The notes under the pieces: generated by a model
Seen by the model: the letters and a program-made list of their open reading frames with translations, nothing else
Database searches by the model: none
Told to the model about the DNA's origin: nothing
From: Betaproteobacteria bacterium
GTDB lineage: Bacteria > Pseudomonadota > Gammaproteobacteria > Burkholderiales > SG8-39
Direction of reading: 5' to 3'
DNA: 55,514 nucleotides
Assembly: GCA_022340285.1 (NCBI GenBank)
Contig: JAJDOG010000062.1
Location: 1-55,514, forward strand
Program-made: the position numbers and the translations under genes
Part shown: one piece after another, positions 1 through 7,899 of the stretch
Position numbering within the stretch: the stretch's first letter is position 1
How the letters are laid out: every line of letters begins with the position of its first letter

Positions 1-1
1 G

Positions 2-853
2 CATCCGGACGCGGAGCAGGCGGCCGATGGCACCTTCAAAATGGAAGGGTATCGCCCCGCGGAACGACACAAGGACCTGTACCGCGGATGCGTGTTTCCG
101 AAGAAGCCGAACATGCTCGAGCCGGCCCAGATCGTGAAGCAGAAACCCGCATGGGAGGAAGCTCTCCAGCTGAGGACCTCCGCGCAATCGCGCGCGCTGC
201 TCGATGCGATCCATGCGGGCGAGCAGGAGGAGATCCGCCTGCGCGCCTGCATGATGGCGGCGGTGGACGAGGGCATGGGAATGGTGTTCGAGGTGCTGGC
301 AAGAACCGGCCAGCTCGACGACACCTTCATCCTGTTCTTCGGGGACAACGGCTATTTCTTCGGCGAGCACGGGCTGGGTCCGGAGCGCCGGTTCGCGTAC
401 GAGGAAGGCATCCGCTCGCCGTTTATCGCGCGCTACCCCAAGCGGATCAAGGCGGGGGCGCGCCTGCGCGATCTCGTCATCTGCCAGGACATCGCGCCGA
501 CAGTGATTCAGCTTGCCGGGGGAAGACCAGGATCGCAGATCCAGGGGCGGTCGCTCCTGCCACTTCTTGCCGGCAACCGCGCAGGGTGGCGTAAGTCGTT
601 TCTAGTGGAGTACTGGGCCGAGAACGCCTACCCGTGGCTCATCGGCATGACCTACAAGGCCGTTCGCACGGAGCGTTACAAGTACATCCGTTGGATCAAT
701 CGCGGCCGCGACGGTGAGCTCGACGAGCTCTACGATCTTGACCGGGATCCTTTCGAGATTACCAACCTGGCGCAGCGCCCGGCGCAACGCGCGACGCGCG
801 AGCGACTGCGCCGCGAGCTGCGCCGTCTCCACGGCGAGGCAGCCGGCCTCTAG
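2..853 (+). CDS. Sulfatase, C-terminal part (cut by window edge)
   Basis: The reading frame is open to the first base of the window, so the 5' part with the formylglycine site and most metal ligands is missing. The visible 283 residues have the alkaline-phosphatase-fold sulfatase signature: FFGDNG followed by GEHGLG (the Asp-Asn metal-ligand pair) and then RSPFIARYP. A C-terminal stretch has TERYKYI, ELYDLDRDPFE and NLA, typical of arylsulfatase/choline-sulfatase-type enzymes. These hydrolyse sulfate esters. The substrate cannot be told from this fragment. The gene converges on the DUF4124 gene. I am confident of the family and not of the substrate. Confidence 0.85.
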   Translation, partial: HPDAEQAADGTFKMEGYRPAERHKDLYRGCVFPKKPNMLEPAQIVKQKPAWEEALQLRTSAQSRALLDAIHAGEQEEIRLRACMMAAVDEGMGMVFEVLARTGQLDDTFILFFGDNGYFFGEHGLGPERRFAYEEGIRSPFIARYPKRIKAGARLRDLVICQDIAPTVIQLAGGRPGSQIQGRSLLPLLAGNRAGWRKSFLVEYWAENAYPWLIGMTYKAVRTERYKYIRWINRGRDGELDELYDLDRDPFEITNLAQRPAQRATRERLRRELRRLHGEAAGL

Positions 854-891
854 CCCGCGCTCGCGCAGACCGAACGCTGCGCCGCGCTCGA

Positions 892-1380
892 TCAGCGAAG
901 CGCCTGGATCATGGCGCGGGCGTGCTGGACGTGCGCCTCGGCCTCCGCCACAGCGGTTTCGTTCACCCGCTGCCGCGCCCAGTACGCCTCGTTCAGTCGG
1001 GATTTCCCTTGATAGACGACGCCCGTGCGCTCCCCGGGCCGCGGCTCGCGGCCCGCTTTGAGTCGCGCCTGCACCTCGCGGAGTCTCGCGTCCCAGAGGT
1101 TCAACTCGCTCCAGGCCTCGTTGAGCGAATTTACGTTCTTTTCGACCGCCTCGTTCAACGCCTTGTCGCGCGCGGTGCGTCTTGCGTGCTCTGCGTCCAG
1201 GGTCTCCGGGCTCACCTCGGGCGCGGGCGCGAGCTCTTCCGCGAGACGCGCCCCCGGAACAGGCGTCTGTGAGTAGGTGACCTGCCCGCCGGGCGACACG
1301 TACTTGTAGATCGGCTGCGCGCTGACCGGCGGAACGGCGACGGCAGCAATCAGCACGGCGGAAGCCAGAACGCGCTTCAT
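892..1380 (-). CDS. DUF4124-domain exported protein
   Basis: This is a 162-residue protein with a clear signal peptide (MKRVLASAVLIAAVAVPPVSA, cleaved before Gln22). The DUF4124 motif IYKYVSPGGQVTYSQTP follows directly. The rest is a charged, probably helical region (about residues 55-160) rich in Ala, Arg and Glu. DUF4124 proteins are common periplasmic proteins of beta- and gammaproteobacteria with no settled function. The reading frame extends further upstream, but the signal peptide fixes the start at 1380. No Shine-Dalgarno sequence precedes it; instead a perfect TATAAT lies 7 nt upstream, so the mRNA may be leaderless. Confidence 0.8.
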   Translation of the reverse strand: MKRVLASAVLIAAVAVPPVSAQPIYKYVSPGGQVTYSQTPVPGARLAEELAPAPEVSPETLDAEHARRTARDKALNEAVEKNVNSLNEAWSELNLWDARLREVQARLKAGREPRPGERTGVVYQGKSRLNEAYWARQRVNETAVAEAEAHVQHARAMIQALR

Positions 1381-1387
1381 GAACGGG

Positions 1388-1393
1388 ATTATA
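1388..1393 (-). promoter_or_regulatory. TATAAT -10 box 7 nt before the DUF4124 start
   Basis: On the minus strand TATAAT is followed by CCCGTTC and then the ATG at 1380. No good -35 hexamer is seen 16-18 nt upstream, so this rests on the -10 box alone. If it is used, transcription would start at or next to the A of the ATG. Confidence 0.4.
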
Positions 1394-1580
1394 TCGCCGC
1401 CGGGGTCGACCCGAGTCGGGAGACGCTCCCGATTGCCGCAACTCTCGATGCGCGTCTGTACGCGACGCACGAACGGGCGCTCGGCCTGGGCCACGTTCTC
1501 GAAGCGTTTTCCACGGGTGTGCATGCCGAGGATCCCAGACCTCGGTAAGAGTGTCCAACAGTCCATTGTGCGAGCGCGAG

Positions 1581-2297
1581 TCAGGGTAGCGTTGAGCGCG
1601 CGAGCAGCCATGTGAACGCTCGGCGCACGAATGCCGCGCCGTTTGCGGTTGCCGACTCGCCATGGGCGATCAGAACCCGCTCGATCGGCCAGGCGAGGAT
1701 GCGCTCAAGCGCGGCACGCGCCGCGCGGCGATTGATGAAGCTGGCGCGCCATTCGCGTGGGGCACCGGGATTCGGCTCGACGATGCCGTCGAGCCGGGCG
1801 AGGAATCCGCGCCACCCTTTGAACCAGTCGCGCGGAAGATTCTCGATCAAGTCTGCAAACATCGCGGTGCAGCTCGCGCGATGGAAGAAAACCACTTCTG
1901 TCATCGCGAAGCTGCCCCGCACCAGGACCTGATCGATATCCGCAGCCCATTCCGGTTGGGGCGAATCGCGCAGGTCGGCGTCGAAGGCGAGGTCCCTCCG
2001 CTTCTTGCGCAGGCCTGGCGAAGCGTAGAGGCGCGCCTCCGGGTAGGCCGATTTCCATTCGCCAAGGAACAGGTGATGGATCACATTGGGCGAAACGAGG
2101 TGACGCACCGGCCCGAGCGCGTCGACCTCGCGCTTGAGCGCGGCTGAAAGCGCGGTCGGCGACCAGACGAATAGCCCTCCGTCCGACAGCCGGACCAATG
2201 CCATGCGCGTGGGATAGGGAAAGCCGTAGAACGGCACCACCGGACCTTCGCCCACCCAGAGACCCGGCCCGAATTCGCGCAAGTACGCTCGGGTCAC
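1581..2297 (-). CDS. DUF4336 protein (metallo-beta-lactamase-like)
   Basis: This 238-residue protein matches the DUF4336 pattern: an N-terminal LREFGPGLWVGEGPV, then a beta-lactamase-like fold with SPNVIHHLFLGEWKSAYPEA (His pair and GEW) and a late IERVLIAHGES His motif. The canonical HxHxDH zinc motif is absent, as is usual in this family. The function is unknown. I chose the GTG at 2297 because GGAGAGG lies 6 nt upstream of it; the longer TTG start at 2318 has no such site. The gene lies about 200 bp upstream of the DUF4124 gene on the same strand and is divergent from the universal stress gene. Confidence 0.75.
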   Translation of the reverse strand: MTRAYLREFGPGLWVGEGPVVPFYGFPYPTRMALVRLSDGGLFVWSPTALSAALKREVDALGPVRHLVSPNVIHHLFLGEWKSAYPEARLYASPGLRKKRRDLAFDADLRDSPQPEWAADIDQVLVRGSFAMTEVVFFHRASCTAMFADLIENLPRDWFKGWRGFLARLDGIVEPNPGAPREWRASFINRRAARAALERILAWPIERVLIAHGESATANGAAFVRRAFTWLLARSTLP

Positions 2298-2440
2298 ACC
2301 GTACCTCTCCGTGCGCAAGGGTCGCGGCGCGCAGGGCGTATGATCTCCTCAGCGCTCGGGCACGGTCTTGCTCTAAGCTCGCGACGATCCTGGTTCCAGT
2401 GGCAAATTCGCGTCATGAAAGACTGAAGGAGACCGAATAC

Positions 2441-2884
2441 ATGTATCGCAGAATCCTCGTTCCAATCGACGGAAGCAAGACTGCTGCGCGCGGCCTGCGC
2501 GAGGGGCTCCGGCTGGCCAAGGACCAGGGCGCCAAAGTACGCCTCGTGCACGTGGTGGACAAGATGGCGATCATCGGTGTCACCGAGGCCAGACTCGACC
2601 CAGGGCCCGTCCTGGCTCGACTGGCGCGAAGCGGCCGCACTTTGCTCGAGCGCGCACGGCAGACCGCGAAGAAGCTCGGCGTTGACGCCGAGACGGCCTT
2701 CTACGAGCCGGTCACCAAGCATGTAGCCGACACGGTCCTGCGCGAAGCGAAGAAGTGGCGCGCCGATCTGATCGTCATGGGCACCCATGGCCGTCGCGGG
2801 GTGCGCCGCCTAGTCCTCGGAAGCGATGCCGAGCAGGTCGTTCGCCTCGCCGAGGTGCCCGTGCTGCTCGTTCGCGGCCGTTAA
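2441..2884 (+). CDS. Universal stress protein (UspA family)
   Basis: This single-domain Usp protein of 147 residues is the usual length. It begins MYRRILVPIDGSKTAARGL and contains the ATP-loop motif of UspFG/MJ0577-like members, MGTHGRRGVRRLVLGSDAEQV, ending VPVLLVRG. Such proteins bind ATP and act in stress survival; the specific role here is unknown. AGGAGA lies 8 nt before the ATG, which overrides a longer upstream reading frame. It stands alone, converging on the TPR gene. Confidence 0.9.
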   Translation: MYRRILVPIDGSKTAARGLREGLRLAKDQGAKVRLVHVVDKMAIIGVTEARLDPGPVLARLARSGRTLLERARQTAKKLGVDAETAFYEPVTKHVADTVLREAKKWRADLIVMGTHGRRGVRRLVLGSDAEQVVRLAEVPVLLVRGR

Positions 2885-3004
2885 AATCCCCCGCTAGAAG
2901 GACGGATACTTTTCCCCTGGCGGAGCGCGACCATCCCCGCCTCCGCTTGTCGAGAGCATCGCTCCGACGCACCACCGGCGTACGCACGCGTAACGACAAC
3001 AGGA

Positions 3005-4318
3005 TCACGCCGCCGAGGAGGCTGACACTGGCTGCAATGTGTGCACGCCAGAACTCGTTTGCCACGAGGCGCGCTGAAGGAAGCCGAGTTGGGGAAGTAG
3101 CGTGCGCGGCCGGCGCTTGAGCGCTTCGCGCAGCGTGAGCCCCAGAATGCCGCGCTGGGCGTGGCTGCCGCCGAGGCGGTGCGACACGTCGGGCAGCCAG
3201 CGCAGTCGCTCCGCGGCCCTCGCATAGTCCCCGCGTCCGAACGCGGCGAGCGCCTCGGCGGCGGGCAGGCCAACGTTACGGATCATCTCTTCGTTGGTGC
3301 CGCCGAGCGCAAGCCGCCGGCGCTGCGTGCGCAGCAGCCGCTGCTGCAGGTCGCGCCGCCCCGCGCCGACGAAGGCGAGCATCGCGTGCACGTCGCTGAA
3401 CGCGCAGAAGGCGTGCTCCGCGCGCGGCGCCCATCGGTCGGCGAGCCGGGTCCAGCGCTCCCCAAGCGTGGTGCCGCGCAGCTTGAGGCGCCACAGGAGC
3501 GCCGACGCATCGATCAGCTCCGATACGCCGGCACCTTCGTCCGCCAAGCGCGCGTCGTAGATCTCGAGCGCGCGCTTAGCGTCGCCGAGGTCGAGGTGAT
3601 AGAGCGACAGGTGCCACCACACGTGCGTTCCTGAGGCGCCTGGCCGGTCCCAGTGCGCCAGGCGTTCCTCCATCCAGCGCACGCCTTCGGCCGTGCGGCC
3701 CTGCATCTCCAGCACGTGGGCGCGCGCATGGTGCGCACGCAGGTTGGCCGGCGCGAGATCGAGTACGGCGAACGCGGTCTCCTCGGCGCGGTCGTATTCG
3801 CCGGTCTCCTCCAGGCCGAATGCGTGCATCGCGAGAACGCCGTGGTAGCCGTGGTCGGCGCGCGACCATGCGGGCAGCGCCGCAGCCACGCGGTCCCGCT
3901 GCGCGCGTGTGTCACCGAGCAGATAGTCCAGGGTGTGGGCCATCGCGAGCGCGAGCAGGTCGCGCGGATAGCGCTTGGCGATTCCGCCGATCAGGCTGCG
4001 AATGCCTTCGAAGTCACCTGTCAGCCCCGTGGCGATGGCCGCCGCATAGCTGCGCTCGCGCTCGGTTTGGGGCAACTCGCGCAGCCGCGCCAAGCTCGCC
4101 CGAGCCACCGGCAGCCACGTGGGGTCACGTCCGACCATGTGCAGCAGCGCGACCATGGCGTGGCCCATGGTGAAGCCGGGGGCCTCCTCGACCGCGAGCA
4201 ACGCATCGGTGCGGGAGTCGCCCGACCAGGCGAGGAAGCCGTCCAGCGCCCGCTCGTAGAGCTCGAGCGCCCGCAGGGTGGCCCCAGTAACGATGTTTCC
4301 GTGCGCGTCGGTTCGCAT
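3005..4318 (-). CDS. Tetratricopeptide-repeat protein (StaR-like TPR family)
   Basis: This 437-residue soluble protein has no signal peptide. It is built of helical repeats resembling the StaR-like TPR group: FTMGHAMVALL near the start, then a repeated pattern such as LDLAPANLRAHHARAHVLEMQGR and HLSLYHLDLGDAKRALEIYD, and late SHAQRGILGLTLREALK. TPR proteins mediate protein contacts; the partner is unknown. The start follows GAAGG and the stop of a 31-codon ORF by 2 nt. The last 40 or so residues after TLREALK look unlike the family as I know it and could reflect a frameshift near 3090-3130. Confidence 0.75.
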   Translation of the reverse strand: MRTDAHGNIVTGATLRALELYERALDGFLAWSGDSRTDALLAVEEAPGFTMGHAMVALLHMVGRDPTWLPVARASLARLRELPQTERERSYAAAIATGLTGDFEGIRSLIGGIAKRYPRDLLALAMAHTLDYLLGDTRAQRDRVAAALPAWSRADHGYHGVLAMHAFGLEETGEYDRAEETAFAVLDLAPANLRAHHARAHVLEMQGRTAEGVRWMEERLAHWDRPGASGTHVWWHLSLYHLDLGDAKRALEIYDARLADEGAGVSELIDASALLWRLKLRGTTLGERWTRLADRWAPRAEHAFCAFSDVHAMLAFVGAGRRDLQQRLLRTQRRRLALGGTNEEMIRNVGLPAAEALAAFGRGDYARAAERLRWLPDVSHRLGGSHAQRGILGLTLREALKRRPRTLLPQLGFLQRASWQTSSGVHTLQPVSASSAA

Positions 4319-4320
4319 GA

Positions 4321-4416
4321 TCAGACCTTCGAGGTGCCGTACGTGAGCGGTTTCACGACCCGGCGCACGCTGCTACGCGTGAGATTGAGCGGACCTTGAA
4401 CCAAGTATTCCCGCAT
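4321..4416 (-). CDS. Small ORF (31 aa) coupled to the TPR gene
   Basis: A short reading frame starts MREYLVQGPLNLTRSS and ends YGTSKV. It has a strong ribosome binding site (GGGGGAGAG) just before its ATG. Its TGA is 2 nt from the ATG of the TPR gene (TGATCATG), a layout that favours translational coupling. It is in a different frame from the TPR gene. I do not recognise the peptide. It may be a leader peptide, a true small protein or the remnant of a larger gene. Support is the binding site and spacing only. Confidence 0.4.
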   Translation of the reverse strand: MREYLVQGPLNLTRSSVRRVVKPLTYGTSKV

Positions 4417-4735
4417 GTGTCTCTCCCCCTTGTCTTGATCTGCCCGGCGTGCTGCGCCGTATGGAGAGGCACTGTAGTGGTGGCTTGTATTGCGGCGATG
4501 TCGCTAGGTAGGCGATTTGTTTCGGGTTTGTAACTCGGGCTGCACCGGCTCGCGCAGCTAGTCGCCGGAAGGCAGCCTATCGGTGACACCAATTCCCAGC
4601 GGGTCAATTCGCTTTTGAGTCCCCTCTCCCGCAACCTTGAACATCGGCCCGACGCGGTCTACGCTCAGCCTTTCACCGAACAAACCGTTCGACACGCGTC
4701 TCAACTACGACCCGGCAGAGAGGGAGTGCATTGAG
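4417..4735. other. Divergent intergenic region, 319 bp
   Basis: The spacer separates the small ORF/TPR pair (minus) from the EF-hand amidohydrolase gene (plus). It is less GC-rich than its surroundings. A minus-strand TTGACC is present near 4607-4612 but has no convincing -10 partner. Overlapping reading frames here lack a binding site and family resemblance. I see no RNA gene or terminator. Confidence 0.5.
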
Positions 4736-6049
4736 ATGATTTGCGCATGGACCCCAATCGCGTTCGGAAGGGCACGCTTCACTTGCATCGCCGCCTGCCT
4801 AGCCGCCTTCGCGCCCGGACTCGCCCACGCACAGGGCGGACCCTCGCCCGAGAAGATGATTCGGACGATGGACGACGACGGCGACGGCCGCATCAGCCGC
4901 GACGAATGGCGGCGCCTGCCCCAGGCCTTCAATCGCGTCGATCGCAACGGAGACGGCTACGCCACCGCTGAGGAACTGGACGCGTTCCTGAAGATGCGGT
5001 TCTCCGACGGCAGCGCGCCGCGGAGGGACGGCAACCGCCCGGGCGGCGAGGGCTCGGCACCACCTCTAGGCGCGAAGTCCGCCGGTTACGAGATCATCGA
5101 CACGCATGTCCATCTCGGGGGCGCACCGAAACAGCGCGACTTCGACGCCGCAATGGAGGAAGCCCTCTCGAAACTGCCGGAACGCCATATCGCAATCGCC
5201 GTCCTTCTGCCGTTGCCGCAGCATGGCCGCAACCCCAACAAATACGACCATTGGGAATTGCGCCGCGTGGTCCGCTCGGACCGGTTCCGGGTCGCCGGCG
5301 GCTCCGGCATTTTGGGCAAGATGCTGTACAGCGCGGCGAACGTGTCCGAAAACGAAAAGGAAGAATTCCGGGCGGCCGCGGAGGCCATGGCGAAGACCGG
5401 CATCGTCGCCTTCGGCGAAATCGGTCTCTATCATCTTGCCACCCCCCGGGCGGGCAACGTGTTCGGGTTCACGCCGCTCGACCACCCATTGCTGGACGTT
5501 CTGGGCGAGGTCGCGGCGAAATACGGCCTTCCGATCGACGTTCACCTCGACGTGGTGCCCGAGGACATGGACCTTCCGAAGCAGTTGCAGGGGGCGGGCA
5601 ATCCCGGGCGGCTCAGGGCCAACCTTGAGGGATTCGAGCGGTTTCTCACGCGCAATCGGCGAACGAAAATTGTTTGGGCCCATGTCGGGTTCGAATCGAC
5701 GCCGTACCGGACTGCTCGGCTCTGCGCCGATCTCCTCGGACGCCACGACAACCTTTTCATGAGCATCCGCCTGCCGCGCGGGTCGCCCATGCCGTCGTCG
5801 GCCATGGACTCCGGCGGACGGCTCAAGGACGAATTCAAGCGCCTGTTCACGGAGTTCCCGGAGCGGTTCGTGTTCGGCAGCGAGTCGATGTACGGCAGCC
5901 GGGTGAGCCGTCTTTACGCCAACGAGTTCGTGATGTATCAGAGCCTCCTGGCGCAGCTCCCGCCCGAGGTGGCGCGCAATATCGCGTCCGAGAACGCGCG
6001 ACGGATTTATCCGCTGGGCGGGGGCAAGGCGGTGTCTTCGGTGCGGTGA
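4736..6049 (+). CDS. Exported EF-hand / amidohydrolase fusion protein
   Basis: The 437-residue protein has three parts. Residues 1-32 are a signal peptide ending AFAPGLAHA. Residues 40-85 hold two intact EF-hand loops, DDDGDGRISRDE (46-57) and DRNGDGYATAEE (69-80), with Asp/Asn at positions 1, 3 and 5, Gly at 6 and Glu at 12. From about residue 118 comes an amidohydrolase-2-like TIM barrel: DTHVHLG (His124, His126), FGEIGLYH, PIDVHLD, IVWAHVG and VFGSES. It probably acts in the periplasm on an unknown amide, lactone or carboxylate. The ATG at 4736 is preferred over an upstream frame because the signal peptide starts there and GGGAG precedes it. Confidence 0.8.
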   Translation: MICAWTPIAFGRARFTCIAACLAAFAPGLAHAQGGPSPEKMIRTMDDDGDGRISRDEWRRLPQAFNRVDRNGDGYATAEELDAFLKMRFSDGSAPRRDGNRPGGEGSAPPLGAKSAGYEIIDTHVHLGGAPKQRDFDAAMEEALSKLPERHIAIAVLLPLPQHGRNPNKYDHWELRRVVRSDRFRVAGGSGILGKMLYSAANVSENEKEEFRAAAEAMAKTGIVAFGEIGLYHLATPRAGNVFGFTPLDHPLLDVLGEVAAKYGLPIDVHLDVVPEDMDLPKQLQGAGNPGRLRANLEGFERFLTRNRRTKIVWAHVGFESTPYRTARLCADLLGRHDNLFMSIRLPRGSPMPSSAMDSGGRLKDEFKRLFTEFPERFVFGSESMYGSRVSRLYANEFVMYQSLLAQLPPEVARNIASENARRIYPLGGGKAVSSVR

Positions 6050-6060
6050 TCTGTGGTGTC

Positions 6061-6132
6061 TGGCTCCCCGAGTAGGGCTCGACCCTACGATCTGCGGATT
6101 TACAGTCGTAGCGTCTGACTCAGATACGAGTA
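6061..6132 (-). pseudogene. Decayed tRNA-Asn copy
   Basis: Positions 6061-6107 match the 3' part of the intact tRNA-Asn at 15450-15525 in 44 of 47 positions. The match covers the CCA end, 3' acceptor strand, T arm and most of the anticodon arm. The remaining 25 nt align only with gaps and many changes. The anticodon would read GTA instead of GTT, the anticodon and D stems no longer pair, and the 5' acceptor strand is degraded. It is either an old tRNA duplicate or a tRNA-3'-end attachment repeat left by integration. Confidence 0.7.
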
Positions 6133-6226
6133 GCTACGGTCCGCCCTCGCTCGCCAAGATCCGCCAAAATGCGTTGAAACTCGCACGTTTTTCCTACGCT
6201 CTGACTCAGGCGGGAGGTCGTGCATT

Positions 6227-6234
6227 GCTAGAAT
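6227..6234 (+). promoter_or_regulatory. Possible extended -10 (TGCTAGAAT-type) for the diguanylate cyclase gene
   Basis: The motif TGCTAGAAT has the TGN extension typical of extended -10 promoters. It sits 35 nt upstream of the GTG start. No good -35 is present. A 10-bp sequence, TCTGACTCAG, occurs at 6200-6209 and again at 6114-6123, in the decayed tRNA. Confidence 0.3.
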
Positions 6235-6269
6235 CCTCCTCCGATTGGTGCGAGGAGCGTGGTTCCAGC

Positions 6270-7895
6270 GTGCGGCAGCAGATACAAAAAGGGCCATCGC
6301 AGTTCCGTCTGGATAGCATTCGTGGCCAGATTCTCGCCTTTGCGATTCTTGCCGCGCTCGTCCCGGCACTTATCATCTCGCTTATCGCTTACGCGCAAAG
6401 CCGCCGCGCGCTCACGGAGAAGATCACGCAGGAGTTGGTGACCACGGGGTCGCAGGCCGCGCGGGAAGCCGACGTTTGGCTCAGGGAGCGTCTGTACGAT
6501 CTGCGTGTGTTCGCCAGCTCGTCGGTCGTGTCCGAAACCGTGGCTCGCGGCGGACGGCCGGAGCGTCTGGCGGAGTACCTCACCTCGGTTCGGGCGCGCT
6601 TCGCCGACTATGAGGAACTTCAACTCGTCGACGCAAAAGCCGGGCCGGTCGCCAGCAGCGCGCCACATCCGAGTCCGGTACGCCTGCCCGCGGAATGGGG
6701 AAGATCCTTCGAGTCGTCGCGAGGCCTGGTCGGTGAACCGTACTGGGACAAGACTGCGAAGAAGGTCGTTGTCGTTCTTGGCGTGCCGGTCCTGCAAGGC
6801 AACGGCCAGATTGCGGGCGCTCTTGTGGCGCGCGTGAACTTTACAAGCCTCGTCCAGGTCCTTCAGGCATTCGGTGCCCGATCGATGGGCCATGTGTATC
6901 TGACGACCGAGCGGGGCGCGCTGATCGTCGATTCGCGCAGCGGGTCTTCCGGCCGGGACATGACGAGCATGGCGCCGGAAGTCGCCAATCGATTGCTTGC
7001 CGCCGACGGCAAGATCGTCGAGCACCGTGGGTTCGATGGAGTAGAGGTTCTGGGCAGCGCGCAGCGCCTGTCACAGGCGGCGTGGTTTGCTGCCGCGGAC
7101 ATGCCCGTCGGGGATGCCTATCGCCAGGCGACTCGCCTGCGAAACCTGGCCTTCGTGGTTATCGGCGGCCTCCTTGTCGTCACAACTTTGGTCGCCTACT
7201 GGCTTGCGGCGCTCATCGCACGGCCTCTGCGCCGACTGACGAGCGCCGCGGCGAAGGTGTCCGCAGGCGACCTGTCTGTAGGACTGCCCGCGGCGGGCGG
7301 CGGCGAAGTAGGGTACCTGACCCAGGTGTTCAATACCATGGTCGAAAGTCTTCGCAAGAATCGCGAGGAGCTCGAGCGCATGTCCACGACCGATCAGCTG
7401 ACGGGACTGGGTAACCGGCGATACCTGATGAATCTGTTACCGCAGGAGATAGAGCGGGCCAGACGGGCTGCAAAACCCTTCTCGATCCTGATGCTGGACG
7501 TCGATCACTTTAAGAAATACAACGACAACCACGGTCATCAGGCCGGGGACGACGTGCTCGCGCGGGTCAGTATGGTCCTGCGCGATTCCATCCGTCCCTA
7601 CGATTGTGCCGCCCGCTATGGCGGAGAGGAGTTCCTGATCGTTCTTTCGGGGGCCTCGCTCGAACACGCGCGAGAATGCGCGGAGCGGATCAGGGAGCAG
7701 GTTCGGGCGAAGCAGATCGAGGGCGGGCCGGTGACCGTCTCGATCGGGGTAGCGGAGTACCCCTCCCATGGCGATACCGTGGATGCGGTGATCGGTCAGG
7801 CGGACGCCGCGCTCTACGAAGCGAAGCGCGCTGGTCGCGACCGCGTCACGTGCGCTGACGCCCAGGGCAGCGAACAAACAGTGGAGACGTGCTAG
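6270..7895 (+). CDS. Membrane diguanylate cyclase (Cache-HAMP-GGDEF)
   Basis: This 541-residue sensor has a transmembrane helix at about 20-42 and a periplasmic Cache-like sensor domain at about 43-290. A second helix follows at about 293-315, then a HAMP linker to about 369 and a GGDEF domain. The active site reads GGEEF (451-455), preceded by TTDQLTGLGNRRYL and MLDVDHFKKYND, so it should make cyclic di-GMP. I see no RxxD inhibitory site directly upstream of GGEEF. I chose the GTG at 6270, behind GAGGAG; the frame is open to a TTG at 6174 with no binding site. It converges with the SH3 lipoprotein gene, leaving 4 bp between stops. Confidence 0.88.
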   Translation: MRQQIQKGPSQFRLDSIRGQILAFAILAALVPALIISLIAYAQSRRALTEKITQELVTTGSQAAREADVWLRERLYDLRVFASSSVVSETVARGGRPERLAEYLTSVRARFADYEELQLVDAKAGPVASSAPHPSPVRLPAEWGRSFESSRGLVGEPYWDKTAKKVVVVLGVPVLQGNGQIAGALVARVNFTSLVQVLQAFGARSMGHVYLTTERGALIVDSRSGSSGRDMTSMAPEVANRLLAADGKIVEHRGFDGVEVLGSAQRLSQAAWFAAADMPVGDAYRQATRLRNLAFVVIGGLLVVTTLVAYWLAALIARPLRRLTSAAAKVSAGDLSVGLPAAGGGEVGYLTQVFNTMVESLRKNREELERMSTTDQLTGLGNRRYLMNLLPQEIERARRAAKPFSILMLDVDHFKKYNDNHGHQAGDDVLARVSMVLRDSIRPYDCAARYGGEEFLIVLSGASLEHARECAERIREQVRAKQIEGGPVTVSIGVAEYPSHGDTVDAVIGQADAALYEAKRAGRDRVTCADAQGSEQTVETC

Positions 7896-7899
7896 GGCG

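Noticed and set aside
4353-4634. 93-codon minus-strand frame upstream of the TPR gene
   Set aside because: It has no binding site and overlaps, in another frame, the 31-codon ORF that has a strong one.
6061-6132. Functional tRNA with anticodon GTA (Tyr)
   Set aside because: tRNA-Tyr needs a long variable arm. Here the anticodon, D and acceptor stems do not pair properly, and the sequence aligns with tRNA-Asn.
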